This document shows, one piece after another, positions 38,506-48,993 of a stretch of DNA of 64,000 nt. The DNA is from Niallia taxi (GTDB lineage Bacteria; Bacillota; Bacilli; Bacillales; Cytobacillaceae), in assembly GCF_032818155.1 (NCBI RefSeq), contig NZ_CP102589.1, positions 3,458,001 through 3,522,000 on the forward strand. The letters are read 5' to 3'. Positions within the stretch are counted from its first letter, which is position 1. Every line of letters starts with the position of its first letter. Position numbers and translations under genes: made by a program. A model generated the notes under the pieces. That model saw nothing but the letters and a program-made list of their open reading frames with translations, made no database searches and had not been told where the DNA came from.

Positions 38506-38697
38506 ATGCGGTATATTATTACGATTTTTTGGACATTCCTTTTAGCGCAAATGCTTACATACGTTATTAGTTCTATGAACGGAACAACTTACAGCTTCTC
38601 AACAGGAGTTGTGTTAGCGGCTGTATTTTCTATCGTCATTTTCCTTTTGGCAGCTGTATTGCCAAACGAACCGAGTCATGAGGAAGGCTCTCACTAA
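38506..38697 (+). CDS. DUF2929 small membrane protein (YjzD-like)
   Basis: 63 residues with two membrane helices (about 3-23 and 32-53) and a short acidic/His C-terminus (EPSHEEGSH). GTGAGGTG lies before the ATG. Similar in start and spacing to B. subtilis YjzD, and located between yjaU and the yjzC region as there. Function unknown. Confidence 0.8.
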   Translation: MRYIITIFWTFLLAQMLTYVISSMNGTTYSFSTGVVLAAVFSIVIFLLAAVLPNEPSHEEGSH

Positions 38698-38715
38698 TTG
38701 TCAGTGAGTATTATG

Positions 38716-38745
38716 GGGTGAAAGCGTTAAGCTTTCACCCTTTTT
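38716..38745. terminator. Bidirectional terminator between yjzD and clpB
   Basis: GGGTGAAAGC and GCTTTCACCC pair around a five-base loop, followed by TTTTTA on the plus strand. Confidence 0.87.
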
Positions 38746-38758
38746 ATTTGCTTATTTT

Positions 38759-41356
38759 TTATTTTTTCTTGATGAAAATTCCAGCTTCACCAGCATCTAT
38801 TTCTACATGGTCATTTGCTGTGATCTTTTCTGCAATAAGCTCTCTTGCCAGCACTGTTTCGACTGTCCTTTGCAGGAACCGTCTGAGCGGCCTCGCCCCA
38901 AATACTGGGTCGAAGCCATTAACCGCAATATATTCTTTAGCACGGTCTGTCATGCTTATATCAATTTGCTGGTCAGAAAGTCTGCTTTGCAATTGGCTGA
39001 TAAGCTTTAGAACAATTTCTTTTATTTCTGTTAAAGAAAGTGGCTTAAACAAGATGATTTCATCAATTCGATTCAAGAACTCAGGACGGAAATGTCCTTT
39101 CAGCTGGTCCATAACACCAGCTTTTATTGCTTCTGGAATAGAATCTGCTTCCTTGCTTTCAAGAAGTAGGTGTGAACCGATATTAGACGTCATAATGATA
39201 ACCGTATTTTTAAAGTCAACAACCCTTCCTTGTGAGTCTGTGATTCTGCCATCATCAAGTACTTGCAGAAGGATATTGAACACTTCTGGATGTGCTTTCT
39301 CCACTTCATCCAGCAAGACAACACTATACGGTTTTCTTCTGATCGCCTCAGTCAATTGTCCACCTTCTTCGTAACCAACGTACCCTGGAGGTGCTCCAAT
39401 TAAACGAGATACAGCATGTTTTTCCATATATTCGGACATGTCAATACGAATAATTTGTTCTTCACTGTCAAACAAACTAGATGCTAATGCTTTTGCAAGT
39501 TCTGTTTTCCCCACACCTGTTGGCCCTAGAAATAGAAAGGAACCAATTGGCCTGTTCGGATCTTTTATTCCAGCTCTTGCTCTTAATACCGCATCACTGA
39601 CAAGCTGAACAGCCTCTTTTTGACCAACTACTCGTTCATGCAAAATACTTTCAAGACGAAGCAGCTTCTCTCTTTCCTTTTCCAAAAGCTTCGTAACTGG
39701 GATTCCTGTCCATCTTGCTACAATCGCAGAAATTTCCTCCTCTGTTACTTCTTCTCTCAGCAATCGTTCACTTTTCTTTGTAGCTGCCTGTTCTTCAAGC
39801 TGTTGCAATTCTTTTTCCAAATGAGGAATACTGCCGTGTCTTAGTTCAGCAGCTTTATTCAAATCATAATTATTCTCAGCATCCTCGAGTTCCCTGCGTT
39901 TTCTTTCCAGCTCTTCTTTTTTAGCTTGAACCTTATTAAGTCCTTCTTTCTCTAGCTGCCATTTAGCATGAAGTGCATTTGCTTTTTCCCGTAAATCAGA
40001 GAGTTCCTTGCTTATTACAAGCAGTCTTTCCTTGCTAAGTGGATCCTCTTCCCCTTTTAATGCCGCTTCCTCAATCTCAAGCTGCATAATTCTACGTGTC
40101 AGTTCATCAATTTCAATTGGCATAGAGTCAATTTCTGTCCTTATCATTGCACAAGCCTCATCGATTAAATCAATAGCTTTGTCAGGCAAAAACCTGTCTG
40201 TAATATAGCGGTCAGATAATGTGGCTGCAGCAATGATTGCCCTGTCTTGTATGGAGACACCATGATGAATTTCAAATCTTTCCTTTAGCCCTCTAATGAT
40301 TGAAACAGTATCCTCAACAGTTGGCTCCGTAACTAATACCTGTTGGAACCTTCGCTCTAATGCCGGATCCTTTTCAATATATTGTCTGTGCTCGTCAAGT
40401 GTTGTCGCTCCAATACAATGAAGCTCTCCTCTTGCCAGCATAGGTTTCAGCATATTTCCCGCATCCATTGCACCATCTGTTTTTCCGGCACCGACAATCG
40501 TATGAAGCTCGTCAATAAACAGGATAATCCTGCCCTCACTATTTTTCACCTCTTGCAATACTGCTTTAAGTCTTTCTTCAAACTCTCCTCTAAACTTAGC
40601 TCCTGCAATAAGGGCACCCATATCTAACGAGAAGATTATCTTATCCTTAAGACCTTCTGGAACATCCTTCCTGACAATTCGCTGGGCAAGCCCTTCTACG
40701 ATTGCAGTCTTCCCGACTCCCGGCTCTCCAATTAAAACAGGATTATTTTTTGTTTTCCTTGATAGGATTCTGATTACATGTCTTATTTCGTTATCCCTGC
40801 CAATAACAGGGTCTAATTTTCCTTCCTTCACATCTGCTACAAGATCCCTGCCATATTTAGAAAGGACATCATACGTTGCTTCAGGATTTTTGCTAGTCAC
40901 TCTTTGGCTCCCCCTTATATCTTTTATTGATATTCTGAATCCCTGACTGTTTATGCCGATTTTATTGAACAGCTTACCCACTGCAGAATTAGGAACGGAA
41001 AATGCAGCAAGCAGGATATGCTCGACAGAAAGATAATCGTCATCCCACTGCTCCCTTTCCTTTTCTGCCTCTGTCAATAATTGTTGAAGTACATTTGTTA
41101 TATATATGGTACTTTGTTGATTACCACTGATTGAGACTTTGGGCTTTTTGTTCATCTCTTCAACTAAATTTTGCTTGAATTTATCTGTATCCTTATTGAG
41201 TTTTTCCAAAACAGACGAAAGAAGATTGTCTGGGCGCTCTAGGATTGCCAAGAATAGATGAACATCATCTATTTCTTGATGGTTTTCGGTTTGAGCAAGT
41301 GCCTGAGCATCGGTAATAGCCTGCTGGACTCTTTCCGTCATGATTTCTGGATTCAT
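38759..41356 (-). CDS. clpB: ATP-dependent disaggregase ClpB
   Basis: Hexameric AAA+ chaperone that pulls apart protein aggregates together with DnaK. N-domain at about residues 1-145, first ATPase with [13 protein letters not shown] near 205, the coiled-coil middle domain at roughly 400-525 (Glu/Leu/Lys-rich) and a second ATPase with [14 protein letters not shown] near 605. 865 residues, full length. There is no ClpP-binding loop. A CtsR operator lies in its promoter. B. subtilis 168 lacks clpB, so this gene is a difference from that genome. Confidence 0.97.
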   Translation of the reverse strand: MNPEIMTERVQQAITDAQALAQTENHQEIDDVHLFLAILERPDNLLSSVLEKLNKDTDKFKQNLVEEMNKKPKVSISGNQQSTIYITNVLQQLLTEAEKEREQWDDDYLSVEHILLAAFSVPNSAVGKLFNKIGINSQGFRISIKDIRGSQRVTSKNPEATYDVLSKYGRDLVADVKEGKLDPVIGRDNEIRHVIRILSRKTKNNPVLIGEPGVGKTAIVEGLAQRIVRKDVPEGLKDKIIFSLDMGALIAGAKFRGEFEERLKAVLQEVKNSEGRIILFIDELHTIVGAGKTDGAMDAGNMLKPMLARGELHCIGATTLDEHRQYIEKDPALERRFQQVLVTEPTVEDTVSIIRGLKERFEIHHGVSIQDRAIIAAATLSDRYITDRFLPDKAIDLIDEACAMIRTEIDSMPIEIDELTRRIMQLEIEEAALKGEEDPLSKERLLVISKELSDLREKANALHAKWQLEKEGLNKVQAKKEELERKRRELEDAENNYDLNKAAELRHGSIPHLEKELQQLEEQAATKKSERLLREEVTEEEISAIVARWTGIPVTKLLEKEREKLLRLESILHERVVGQKEAVQLVSDAVLRARAGIKDPNRPIGSFLFLGPTGVGKTELAKALASSLFDSEEQIIRIDMSEYMEKHAVSRLIGAPPGYVGYEEGGQLTEAIRRKPYSVVLLDEVEKAHPEVFNILLQVLDDGRITDSQGRVVDFKNTVIIMTSNIGSHLLLESKEADSIPEAIKAGVMDQLKGHFRPEFLNRIDEIILFKPLSLTEIKEIVLKLISQLQSRLSDQQIDISMTDRAKEYIAVNGFDPVFGARPLRRFLQRTVETVLARELIAEKITANDHVEIDAGEAGIFIKKK

Positions 41357-41370
41357 AAAAAGTCACCTCT

Positions 41371-41424
41371 TTTGACCATTTTTGACCTTTTTCTTTATTA
41401 TAATATTTCTTACCCATATGTAAA
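41371..41424 (-). promoter_or_regulatory. clpB promoter with CtsR operator
   Basis: On the minus strand TTTACA (41424-41419) and TATAAT (41402-41397) are 16 bases apart. Just downstream GGTCAAAAATGGTCAAA (complement of 41371-41387) is a perfect CtsR tandem heptamer with a three-base spacer. Heat or protein stress would relieve CtsR repression. Confidence 0.92.
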
Positions 41425-41425
41425 G

Positions 41426-41452
41426 CCACCCGAATCATCGGATGGCATCTTT
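41426..41452. terminator. Hairpin after yjzC
   Basis: GCCACCCGA and TCGGATGGC pair with one wobble, followed by eight T on the plus strand. It lies downstream of yjzC and directly borders the clpB -35 box. Confidence 0.65.
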
Positions 41453-41484
41453 TTTTTCCAAAGCAGCTTGGCTAAACCCCAAGC

Positions 41485-41664
41485 TTATGGCCTTCTTTGA
41501 TATGACCAAAGGCGGTTATGGTTTGATGTTTCTGGGAAACGATCTCCAGCTTTCAACTTTAGTTTTTGGGGATTATTTACATTACTTCCTGTTTCGCCTA
41601 TTTCTATATATACACCATTATTTGGAGCTTTTTGCCCTGGTCGAAACTGTCTATTCTGTCCCAT
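41485..41664 (-). CDS. yjzC: YjzC family small protein
   Basis: 59 residues beginning MGQNRQFRPGQKAPNNGVY and ending NRLWSYQRRP. It is hydrophilic and glycine/asparagine-rich with no membrane segment. GAGGAGGG lies seven bases before the ATG. The sequence and the place between argF and the clpB/yjzD region match what I recall of B. subtilis YjzC. Function unknown. Confidence 0.85.
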   Translation of the reverse strand: MGQNRQFRPGQKAPNNGVYIEIGETGSNVNNPQKLKLKAGDRFPETSNHNRLWSYQRRP

Positions 41665-41810
41665 ATAAACCCTCCTCAGCTTTAAAGATCCACAGCCTTG
41701 TTTCTTACCATGAACTGCACTATTTATTATTTCCTTTTTTCCAAAGCTAATAACGGAAATTATTGACTCATTTTTGGCTGATTATTTTTGTTTTTAAGGC
41801 GATACTAAAC

Positions 41811-41841
41811 AAAAAAGAGCCTATCAAAAGGCTCTTTTTTA
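41811..41841 (-). terminator. Terminator of the arginine operon
   Basis: AAAAAAGAGCC pairs with GGCTCTTTTTT, just after the argF stop on the minus strand. Confidence 0.9.
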
Positions 41842-41846
41842 ATAAT

Positions 41847-42791
41847 TTAACCCAATAATTCCACAAGTAACGCTTTTTGAGCATGCATTCTGTTTCCTGC
41901 TTCTTGGAAAACGTAGGAGTTAGGTCCGTCAATGATTTCGGCTGTTACTTCCTCTTCTCTGTGTGCTGGCAGGCAATGCAGGAACATGTAATCAGCTTTA
42001 GCGTGTGCCACGAGTTCTTTATTGACTTGGAATCCTGCAAAGTCTTTAAGTCTTTGCTCATTTTCCTCTTCTTGGCCCATGCTGGTCCACACGTCTGCGT
42101 AGATGACATCTGCATCTGTTACTGCCTCAATTGGATCATTAACAATCGAGATTGTGCTGCCGCTTGCATCTGCAAAACTTTTAGCTAGTGATACAATTTC
42201 CTCATTCGGTGCATAGCTTGGCGGTGTTGCAACAGCTACATCCATTCCAACCTTTGCACATGCTATTAACAGGGAGTGTGCGACATTATTTCCGTCACCG
42301 ATATAAGCAAGCTTTAATCCTTTTAATGTACCTTTCACTTCAAGGATTGTCAGCAAATCAGCCAGCGCTTGGCATGGATGATGAAGGTCTGTTAAGCCGT
42401 TAATAACAGGAATTGTCGCATGTTCTGCTAATTCCTCAACTGTCTCGTGAGCAAATGTTCTAATCATAATTGCATCAACATATTGTGATAATACTTTCGC
42501 AGTATCAGAAACAGGCTCGCCTCTTCCGATTTGTAAATCGCGAGAGCTTAGGAAAAGTGCCTGACCACCGAGCTGAAACATTCCTGTTTCAAAGGACACT
42601 CGTGTTCTAGTTGATGATTTCTCAAAAATCATTCCGAGTGTTTTCCCTTTTAATGGTGCGATTAGTTCTCCGTTCAAATAAGCTTCCTTCATTTCCTTCG
42701 CTTTATGAACTAACTCTTTAATGGTTTCTGGAGAATATTCAGCAAGAGTTAACAAATCCTTGCCTTTAAGGTCTACAGATGCTGCTATCAT
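41847..42791 (-). CDS. argF: Ornithine carbamoyltransferase
   Basis: Makes citrulline from ornithine and carbamoyl phosphate. The carbamoyl-phosphate motif STRTRVSFE lies at about residues 58-66, HPCQ near 136 and the ornithine-side motif HCLPAHR near the C-terminus. 314 residues. Its start overlaps the carB stop by four bases, so the two are translationally coupled at the end of argCJBD-carAB-argF. Confidence 0.97.
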   Translation of the reverse strand: MIAASVDLKGKDLLTLAEYSPETIKELVHKAKEMKEAYLNGELIAPLKGKTLGMIFEKSSTRTRVSFETGMFQLGGQALFLSSRDLQIGRGEPVSDTAKVLSQYVDAIMIRTFAHETVEELAEHATIPVINGLTDLHHPCQALADLLTILEVKGTLKGLKLAYIGDGNNVAHSLLIACAKVGMDVAVATPPSYAPNEEIVSLAKSFADASGSTISIVNDPIEAVTDADVIYADVWTSMGQEEENEQRLKDFAGFQVNKELVAHAKADYMFLHCLPAHREEEVTAEIIDGPNSYVFQEAGNRMHAQKALLVELLG

Positions 42792-45700
42792 ACGGTGCTC
42801 ACGTCCTTTCTAAACGTTTTATGCCAATCATTAATGGATTGAACAGTAATGGAATCTGCTTTAAAGGAATCAATAAATGCTTCTAAGCTTTCCTGTTGTG
42901 TGAATGTGATAATACGATTTCTTGTTGCTGTTTCACGAAGAAGCTTATCGTCTTCGCCATTTAACGGATTATAAAAGGCAACTGTTTGTTCCTCAGCCAA
43001 CAATTCTGCAGCTTCTTCTGCTGTTTTTACTACAAGGCCAGCAGCCTCTGCTTTTTGCTTTAAGGAATTGTCGAAGCTGTCAGATTTTATGACAATTTGT
43101 TTGGTTTCGACTTTTTTCAAGGTTGGATGGAACACCTTCTTCAAGCCTTCTTCAAGTGTATTTGCCAAGGCAATTCCTTCACCAGTTGATCTCATTTCCG
43201 GACCAACCTTTGAATCAAGGCCCTTCAAGGCATAATTTGAATAGACAGGATATTTAATGCAGACAAAGTTTATGTCCTCTGTGAAGGTCTTTTCCTCTTC
43301 TGACAAATTATATTTCCCAAGCAATATTTTTGTCGCAATTTGAACTAATGGCACTCCAGTAACCTTGCTGACAATCGGAACCGTTCTGCTCGCTCTTGGA
43401 TTTACTTCTAATACATAAACCTTTTCGCCATCAATGATATATTGGATGTTCATAAGGCCTTTATAGCCTGTGTTCCCAACAATCTTCTTCGCATATGTCA
43501 GCATTTTCGCTTTCACTGAATCAGAAAGGGTTTGAGCTGGAAGAATAGACAAGCTGTCACCAGAATGAACACCAGTTTTTTCAATGTGCTCCATTATTGC
43601 AGGTACACAAATGTTTTCTCCATCTGCTGCCAAGTCCAGTTCTGCTTCAAACGCCTCTAAAAATTGATCAACAAGGACTGGATAAGGAATATCTGTCTGC
43701 AAATATGCCTTTAAGTCATTATCATTATTAATTCTTTCCATCCCTTTTCCGCCAATGACATAGGATGGTCTGATTAAAACTGGGTATGACAATTTATTAA
43801 CAGAAGCAAGCAAACCTGATTCATCAAAAGCGATATCTCCTTCAATATGAGGAATGCTTTCTTCATCAAGCATTTGATAAAATAGTTCTCTGTCTTCGAG
43901 CACATCAATTGTTTGACTGTTTGTGCCGAGTATTTTAACACCATGCTCTTCTAGTCCCTTTGCTACATTGATTGCAGTCTGCCCGCCAAGCTGCACAATC
44001 GCTTCTTTAATTCCCTCTGAATCTACTACATTCATAATATCTTCAATTGTCAGCGGTTCAAAATAAAGTCTGTCTGCTGTCGCAAAGTCAGTGCTTACTG
44101 TTTCTGGATTATTATTTATTATGATTGTTTCAATATTTTCCTGTTTTAACGCAAATACTCCATGCACAGAACAGTAATCAAATTCAATTCCTTGACCGAT
44201 ACGAATCGGTCCGCTCCCGACAACAAGCACTTTTCTTTTGCTGCTTTCGGTCTGTTCATTTTCCCCAAAATAAGTAGAGTAGTAGTAATTTGTTTTTGCT
44301 TCGAATTCTGCTGCACATGTATCTACCATTTTGTATACAGGTAAAATGTCCAGAGCTTTACGCTTATTGCGCACATCCAGTTCCGTACAGCTCCAAGCAC
44401 TTGCCAAAAATTCATCACTAAAGCCTTTTTCCTTCCAAAGCTGAAGCGATTTTTGCTCTACTGTTTCAAGTGTAGCTGCGAGTATATCTCTTTCCATCTC
44501 AACAAGTCTATTGAAAATCTGTAGGAAGAATAAGTCGATTTTCGTTAATTGATGAATTGCCTCCATTGTTTCTCCTCTGCGAAGCAGTTCGATCAGAACA
44601 AAAAATCTTTCGTCTGTTTGGTCCTTTGCCTTTGCGTACAATTGCTCTGTACTCAAAGCAGCAATTCCTGGAATACGTAAATCATTACCTTTGATTTCTA
44701 ATGAACGAATTGCTTTTAAAAGTGCTCTTTCTATATTCCGATCAATTCCCATTACTTCCCCTGTTGCCTTCATCTGTGTACCCAGCTTTCTTGCAACGGT
44801 TGGGAACTTATCAAACGGCCATTTTGGGAACTTCACGACCGCATAATCAAGTGCTGGCTCAAAGCTTGCAAATGTATCGCCTGTTACAGGATTAATAATT
44901 TCATTCAGTGTATAACCAACAGCTAATTTCGCTGCCATTCTGGCAATTGGGTATCCTGTCGCCTTTGATGCAAGGGCTGATGATCTGCTGACCCTTGGAT
45001 TAACTTCAATTAAGTAATACTTCTTGCTGTTTGGATCTAACGCAAACTGAATATTACAGCCGCCGATAATTCCTAATGCAGAAATAATCTTAATCGAAGC
45101 AGAGCGAAGCATTTGATATTCCACATCTGTCAATGTTTGCGAAGGAGCAACAACAATGCTGTCGCCTGTATGAATACCGACTGGGTCAATGTTTTCCATA
45201 TTACAAATCGTGATACATGTATTCATGCTGTCACGCATTACTTCATACTCCACCTCTTTAAAGCCGGCAATACTTCTTTCCACAAGACACTGTCCAATCG
45301 CACTTTCCTTCAGACCGCCGCTGACAAGCTTCGTGAATTCCTCCATGCTGTCAGCGATTCCTCCGCCTGTTCCTCCTAATGTATAGGCAGGTCGCACAAT
45401 GATTGGGAAACCAATCTCTCCTGCAAATTCAACTGCTTCATCAACTAAATGAACAATTTTGCTTTCAGGCACAGGTTCATTTAATTCATACATAAGCTGG
45501 CGAAATGCCTCACGGTCCTCTCCCTTTTTGATTGATTCAATGGAGCTTCCTAACAGTTTCAAATCGTACTTTTCAAGAATTCCCTGTTCGCTCAATTGGA
45601 AAGCAAGGTTTAAACCAGTTTGCCCACCCAAAGTTGCAAGCAAGCCATCTGGTTTTTCCTTGGCAATAATCATTTCCAATACATCTGGAGTGAGTGGTTC

Positions 45701-45898
45701 GAAATAAATGGAGTCTGCAAAGGTCTGGTCTGTCATTATCGTAGCCGGATTGTTGTTGACTAGGATAACCTGATAACCCTCTTCCTTTAACGCCATACAT
45801 GCTTGTGTACCTGCATAGTCAAATTCTGCCGCTTGACCGATTACAATTGGTCCCGAACCGATTACTAATATTTTTTTAATACTGTTGTCTTTAGGCAT
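42788..45898 (-). CDS. carB: Carbamoyl-phosphate synthetase large subunit, arginine type
   Basis: Joins ammonia, bicarbonate and two ATP into carbamoyl phosphate. Two homologous ATP-grasp halves are seen, starting [15 protein letters not shown] and [15 protein letters not shown], each with an NPRxSRS/T motif ([16 protein letters not shown]), and a C-terminal MGS-like regulatory domain from about 930. I use the ATG giving MPKDNSIKK, with GGGAGAG upstream, which overlaps carA by 8 bases. 1036 residues. Its place in the arg cluster implies the arginine-controlled enzyme, separate from a pyr-type one. Confidence 0.95.
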   Translation of the reverse strand: MPKDNSIKKILVIGSGPIVIGQAAEFDYAGTQACMALKEEGYQVILVNNNPATIMTDQTFADSIYFEPLTPDVLEMIIAKEKPDGLLATLGGQTGLNLAFQLSEQGILEKYDLKLLGSSIESIKKGEDREAFRQLMYELNEPVPESKIVHLVDEAVEFAGEIGFPIIVRPAYTLGGTGGGIADSMEEFTKLVSGGLKESAIGQCLVERSIAGFKEVEYEVMRDSMNTCITICNMENIDPVGIHTGDSIVVAPSQTLTDVEYQMLRSASIKIISALGIIGGCNIQFALDPNSKKYYLIEVNPRVSRSSALASKATGYPIARMAAKLAVGYTLNEIINPVTGDTFASFEPALDYAVVKFPKWPFDKFPTVARKLGTQMKATGEVMGIDRNIERALLKAIRSLEIKGNDLRIPGIAALSTEQLYAKAKDQTDERFFVLIELLRRGETMEAIHQLTKIDLFFLQIFNRLVEMERDILAATLETVEQKSLQLWKEKGFSDEFLASAWSCTELDVRNKRKALDILPVYKMVDTCAAEFEAKTNYYYSTYFGENEQTESSKRKVLVVGSGPIRIGQGIEFDYCSVHGVFALKQENIETIIINNNPETVSTDFATADRLYFEPLTIEDIMNVVDSEGIKEAIVQLGGQTAINVAKGLEEHGVKILGTNSQTIDVLEDRELFYQMLDEESIPHIEGDIAFDESGLLASVNKLSYPVLIRPSYVIGGKGMERINNDNDLKAYLQTDIPYPVLVDQFLEAFEAELDLAADGENICVPAIMEHIEKTGVHSGDSLSILPAQTLSDSVKAKMLTYAKKIVGNTGYKGLMNIQYIIDGEKVYVLEVNPRASRTVPIVSKVTGVPLVQIATKILLGKYNLSEEEKTFTEDINFVCIKYPVYSNYALKGLDSKVGPEMRSTGEGIALANTLEEGLKKVFHPTLKKVETKQIVIKSDSFDNSLKQKAEAAGLVVKTAEEAAELLAEEQTVAFYNPLNGEDDKLLRETATRNRIITFTQQESLEAFIDSFKADSITVQSINDWHKTFRKDVSTV

Positions 45899-46970
45899 AT
45901 GCAAATACTCTCCCACTGTTAGCTTTAACATTTTCTATAAATTCATCAAATATATAATGTCCTTCTGATGGTCCAGGATTTGCTTCTGGATGAAACTGAA
46001 CTGTTTGCAAAGGATATACACTATGTGTCAATCCTTCCACTGAATTATCATGAAGGTTAAAGAATCTCGCTTCACAGCCAGTATTTGCAAGACTTTCCTC
46101 TTCCACAACATAGCTGTGATTTTGTGATGACATAATTACTTTATTATTGCGCTTATCAAACACTGGATGATTTGCGCCTCGATGTCCAAATGAAAGCTTT
46201 GTCGTGTCACCGCCGAGTGCCAGTGCAGCAAGCTGATGGCCAAGACAAATTCCTAATGTCGGATAATGCTGGATTAACAGCTTTACTGTAGGCAGTACAT
46301 CTGTTAGCTCCTTAGGATCTCCAGGTCCATTTGACAGCAGGATTCCATGTGGCTTTAAGCCTTTTACTTCATCAAATGTTGTGTTATACGGTACAACGGT
46401 AACTTTGCAGCCTCTTTCGACAAGTCCATCAAGCATGCTTTCCTTCTTCCCAAAATCAATTAACACGATATGATATTTACCGTCACCGTAGGATTGATGT
46501 ATCTTCTCTGACACCTTCGGCACCTTCGCATCCTTAACTAATAAGAAGTCTTCCCTAGCTACATTCTCATCAGTCGTAAGGATAGCTGGCATGGAGCCTT
46601 CCTGGCGAATGTTTTTAACGATCGATCTTGTATCAACATGGCTCAACAAAGGGATGTTCCATTTTTCCAGATATTCAGCAAGAGAATATTGGGACTGATA
46701 ATGGTATGCCTGCATATTTGCTTCATAGACGATAACACCTTTAACATGCGGCTTTTTGCTCTCAAAATCTTCTTTGTTGATTCCATAGTTCCCAATAAGG
46801 GGATACGTAAAGACAATGATTTGATCTTTATAGGACGGATCTGTCAAAACCTCCTGATATCCTGTCATTCCTGTAAAAAAGACAATTTCTCCACAAAGTG
46901 TTTCACTTGCCTTTGTAGCAAATTCGCCTTTATAATTCTTTCCATTGCTTAAATGTAAATATCCTTCCAT
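45891..46970 (-). CDS. carA: Carbamoyl-phosphate synthetase small subunit
   Basis: Glutaminase subunit supplying ammonia to CarB. The C-terminal class I amidotransferase domain has the nucleophile Cys in LGICLGHQ and the His-Glu pair in FHPEANPGP. The N-terminal CPSase domain begins MEGYLHLSNG. I use this ATG because GAGGTG stands upstream; 359 residues. An arginine-box-like sequence lies just before the gene, suggesting a second control point inside the cluster. Confidence 0.95.
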   Translation of the reverse strand: MEGYLHLSNGKNYKGEFATKASETLCGEIVFFTGMTGYQEVLTDPSYKDQIIVFTYPLIGNYGINKEDFESKKPHVKGVIVYEANMQAYHYQSQYSLAEYLEKWNIPLLSHVDTRSIVKNIRQEGSMPAILTTDENVAREDFLLVKDAKVPKVSEKIHQSYGDGKYHIVLIDFGKKESMLDGLVERGCKVTVVPYNTTFDEVKGLKPHGILLSNGPGDPKELTDVLPTVKLLIQHYPTLGICLGHQLAALALGGDTTKLSFGHRGANHPVFDKRNNKVIMSSQNHSYVVEEESLANTGCEARFFNLHDNSVEGLTHSVYPLQTVQFHPEANPGPSEGHYIFDEFIENVKANSGRVFAYA

Positions 46971-46991
46971 CTTTAGCACACCTCGATAATC

Positions 46992-47009
46992 CATGTATAT
47001 TTATTCATA
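46992..47009 (-). promoter_or_regulatory. ARG box upstream of carA
   Basis: The minus strand reads TATGAATAAATATACATG, close to the AhrC/ArgR box CATGAATAAAAATKCAAK. It lies about 25-40 bases before the carA start, in the argD-carA gap. Confidence 0.6.
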
Positions 47010-47050
47010 AATTTCTTATAATTATACATTAGAATGTAAAAAAATACAGC

Positions 47051-48208
47051 TTATATTGCAATATTACTGTAAATATTCAATTTATTTTCTATTATGGTTA
47101 CAGCTTCCTTTAATTCATCTGTTGTTATATTTAAACTTGGCAGCAAGCGAATTACCTTTTCTCCGGCATTCAGGACAATTAGCCCTGCTTCTCTTAACTC
47201 AGCAAGTATATTTGCTACAGGAAGCTCAAGCTCTATTCCAATGATAAGTCCTAATCCACGGACTTCCTTCACAGCTGTGTTTGCTTTCAATTTTTCTTGC
47301 AATAAACTGATTAAAAACTCACTTTTCTTGCCAACTTCGTCTAAGAAGCTCTCTTCAAAAATAATCTCCATTGTTTTACAAGCTGCTGCCATCGCCAGTG
47401 GATTACCGCCAAATGTTGTACCATGACTGCCAGGCCCGAAAAACTCTACCAATTCTTTTTTTGCAGCAATCGCCCCAACGGGAATACCATTAGCTAACCC
47501 TTTAGCTGATGTAATGATATCTGGATTTAAGGAAAAATGCTGAAATGCAAATGGTTTACCTGTTCTGCCGATTCCAGTTTGAATCTCATCAATAATCAAC
47601 AGCGCTCCTACACTCTTACATAAAGCTTCTGTCTCTTTTAGAAACTCTTCTTTCGCAACATGGATGCCGCCTTCTCCTTGCACGATTTCAAGCATGACTG
47701 CTGCCACATCTTCTGTCAGCTCTGCTTTTAATGCTTCCATATCATTAAACGGCACATTTACAAATGTTTCGAGCATTGGACCGAAGCCTTGCTTAATCTT
47801 ATCTTGACCTGTTGCAGACATTGCTGCAAAGGTTCTGCCATGAAATGACTGCTCGAAAGTGATAATTTTTGTTTTGCCAGTTGCTTTTCTAGCAAGCTTG
47901 ATTGCTCCTTCATTTGCCTCTGCACCACTGTTAGCAAAAAATACTGCTTCCATGCCGCTTGCAGTTGCTAAGGCTGTTGCTGCTTTTTCCTGTATTTCTA
48001 CTGGAAATAAATTAGAAACATGCCAAAACTTATCGAGTTGTGCTTCGACTGCTGCCTTAACCTCGTCGTGGCAATGACCAAGATTGCAAACACCAATTCC
48101 TGCTGTAAGATCTAAATATTTTTTTCCTTCTGTACTGAACATATAGCTTCCTTTGGCTGTTGCTGGCTCTATCTCCCATTTGGAGTAAGTCGGAAATAAA
48201 TGACTCAT
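47051..48208 (-). CDS. argD: Acetylornithine aminotransferase
   Basis: PLP enzyme converting N-acetylglutamate semialdehyde to N-acetylornithine. The cofactor lysine is in TSAKGLANGIPVGA, with the preceding IIDEIQTGIGRTG block of class III aminotransferases. 385 residues. The start overlaps the argB stop by four bases. Confidence 0.95.
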   Translation of the reverse strand: MSHLFPTYSKWEIEPATAKGSYMFSTEGKKYLDLTAGIGVCNLGHCHDEVKAAVEAQLDKFWHVSNLFPVEIQEKAATALATASGMEAVFFANSGAEANEGAIKLARKATGKTKIITFEQSFHGRTFAAMSATGQDKIKQGFGPMLETFVNVPFNDMEALKAELTEDVAAVMLEIVQGEGGIHVAKEEFLKETEALCKSVGALLIIDEIQTGIGRTGKPFAFQHFSLNPDIITSAKGLANGIPVGAIAAKKELVEFFGPGSHGTTFGGNPLAMAAACKTMEIIFEESFLDEVGKKSEFLISLLQEKLKANTAVKEVRGLGLIIGIELELPVANILAELREAGLIVLNAGEKVIRLLPSLNITTDELKEAVTIIENKLNIYSNIAI

Positions 48209-48978
48209 TTACATAACCTCTCATTCGCTACAATTTTTGTTCCGTTCCAAATTTCAGCTGAATAAAATTCCTTTTTGCCTGATACAATCATGGCACTGTT
48301 TAATCCACTATCAATGGCTGCAAGTGCTGAAGTTACTTTAGGTACCATACCACCAGTAATTTGCCCTTCCTCTATATACTGCAGCACTTCCTCTTTCCCT
48401 ATTAGACTGGCAACCTCACCGTCTATCATAATGCCCTCAACATCTGTTACAAATAAGCATTGTTCTACCTTTAAGCTCTTTGCAACGGCTGATGCTGCAT
48501 AATCTGCATTTATATTTAGCTTAATCCCATCTTCTGTTATTCCGAGTGGAGTTAAAACAGGGATATAGCCTTCTTCTAATAAGCGTAAGATAAGTTTATT
48601 ATTAACTTCCTCTACATTGCCGACATATCCAAGATTTTCTTCATCAATCATACTTGCCTGCAAGCAGTTATCATCCGTCCCGTTAATTCCAACTGCATAA
48701 AGATCATTTTTCCTTAATAAATCAACTAGCTTCCTGTTCGTTTTGCCTGACAAAACCATCTCGACAACGGCAAGTGCTTCTTCCGTCGTTTTTCGTAAAC
48801 CATTGTGAAACTCTGCCTTTACGGATAATAAATCAAGCATTTCATTTATATCAGGTCCGCCACCGTGAACAAAAATTATATGGAAGCCGTCGTGCTGCAG
48901 TTTTTTTATACTGGAAAAGAACCCTTCGGAAAGCTGATCAATCACACTTCCCCCGCATTTAATAAGTATTGTCTTCAT
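48205..48978 (-). CDS. argB: Acetylglutamate kinase
   Basis: Phosphorylates N-acetylglutamate, the second acetylated step to ornithine. The amino acid kinase fold has KCGGSVID at residues 8-15, VHGGGPDINEML at 39-50 and the later NINADYAASAVA and GGMVPKV motifs. 257 residues, the short type without an N-terminal extension, which in other bacteria is usually not inhibited by arginine. It lies 15 bases after argJ. Confidence 0.95.
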   Translation of the reverse strand: MKTILIKCGGSVIDQLSEGFFSSIKKLQHDGFHIIFVHGGGPDINEMLDLLSVKAEFHNGLRKTTEEALAVVEMVLSGKTNRKLVDLLRKNDLYAVGINGTDDNCLQASMIDEENLGYVGNVEEVNNKLILRLLEEGYIPVLTPLGITEDGIKLNINADYAASAVAKSLKVEQCLFVTDVEGIMIDGEVASLIGKEEVLQYIEEGQITGGMVPKVTSALAAIDSGLNSAMIVSGKKEFYSAEIWNGTKIVANERLCK

Positions 48979-48993
48979 TCTCTTAAGACACCC

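Noticed and set aside
38718..39374. 218-codon plus-strand open frame
   Set aside because: It is the antisense shadow of the clpB 3' end, which is a clear protein; the translation is Ser/Thr/Leu-rich without a ribosome-binding site.
41442..41750. 102-codon plus-strand frame
   Set aside because: It is antisense to yjzC, which has a good start site and a recognisable sequence.
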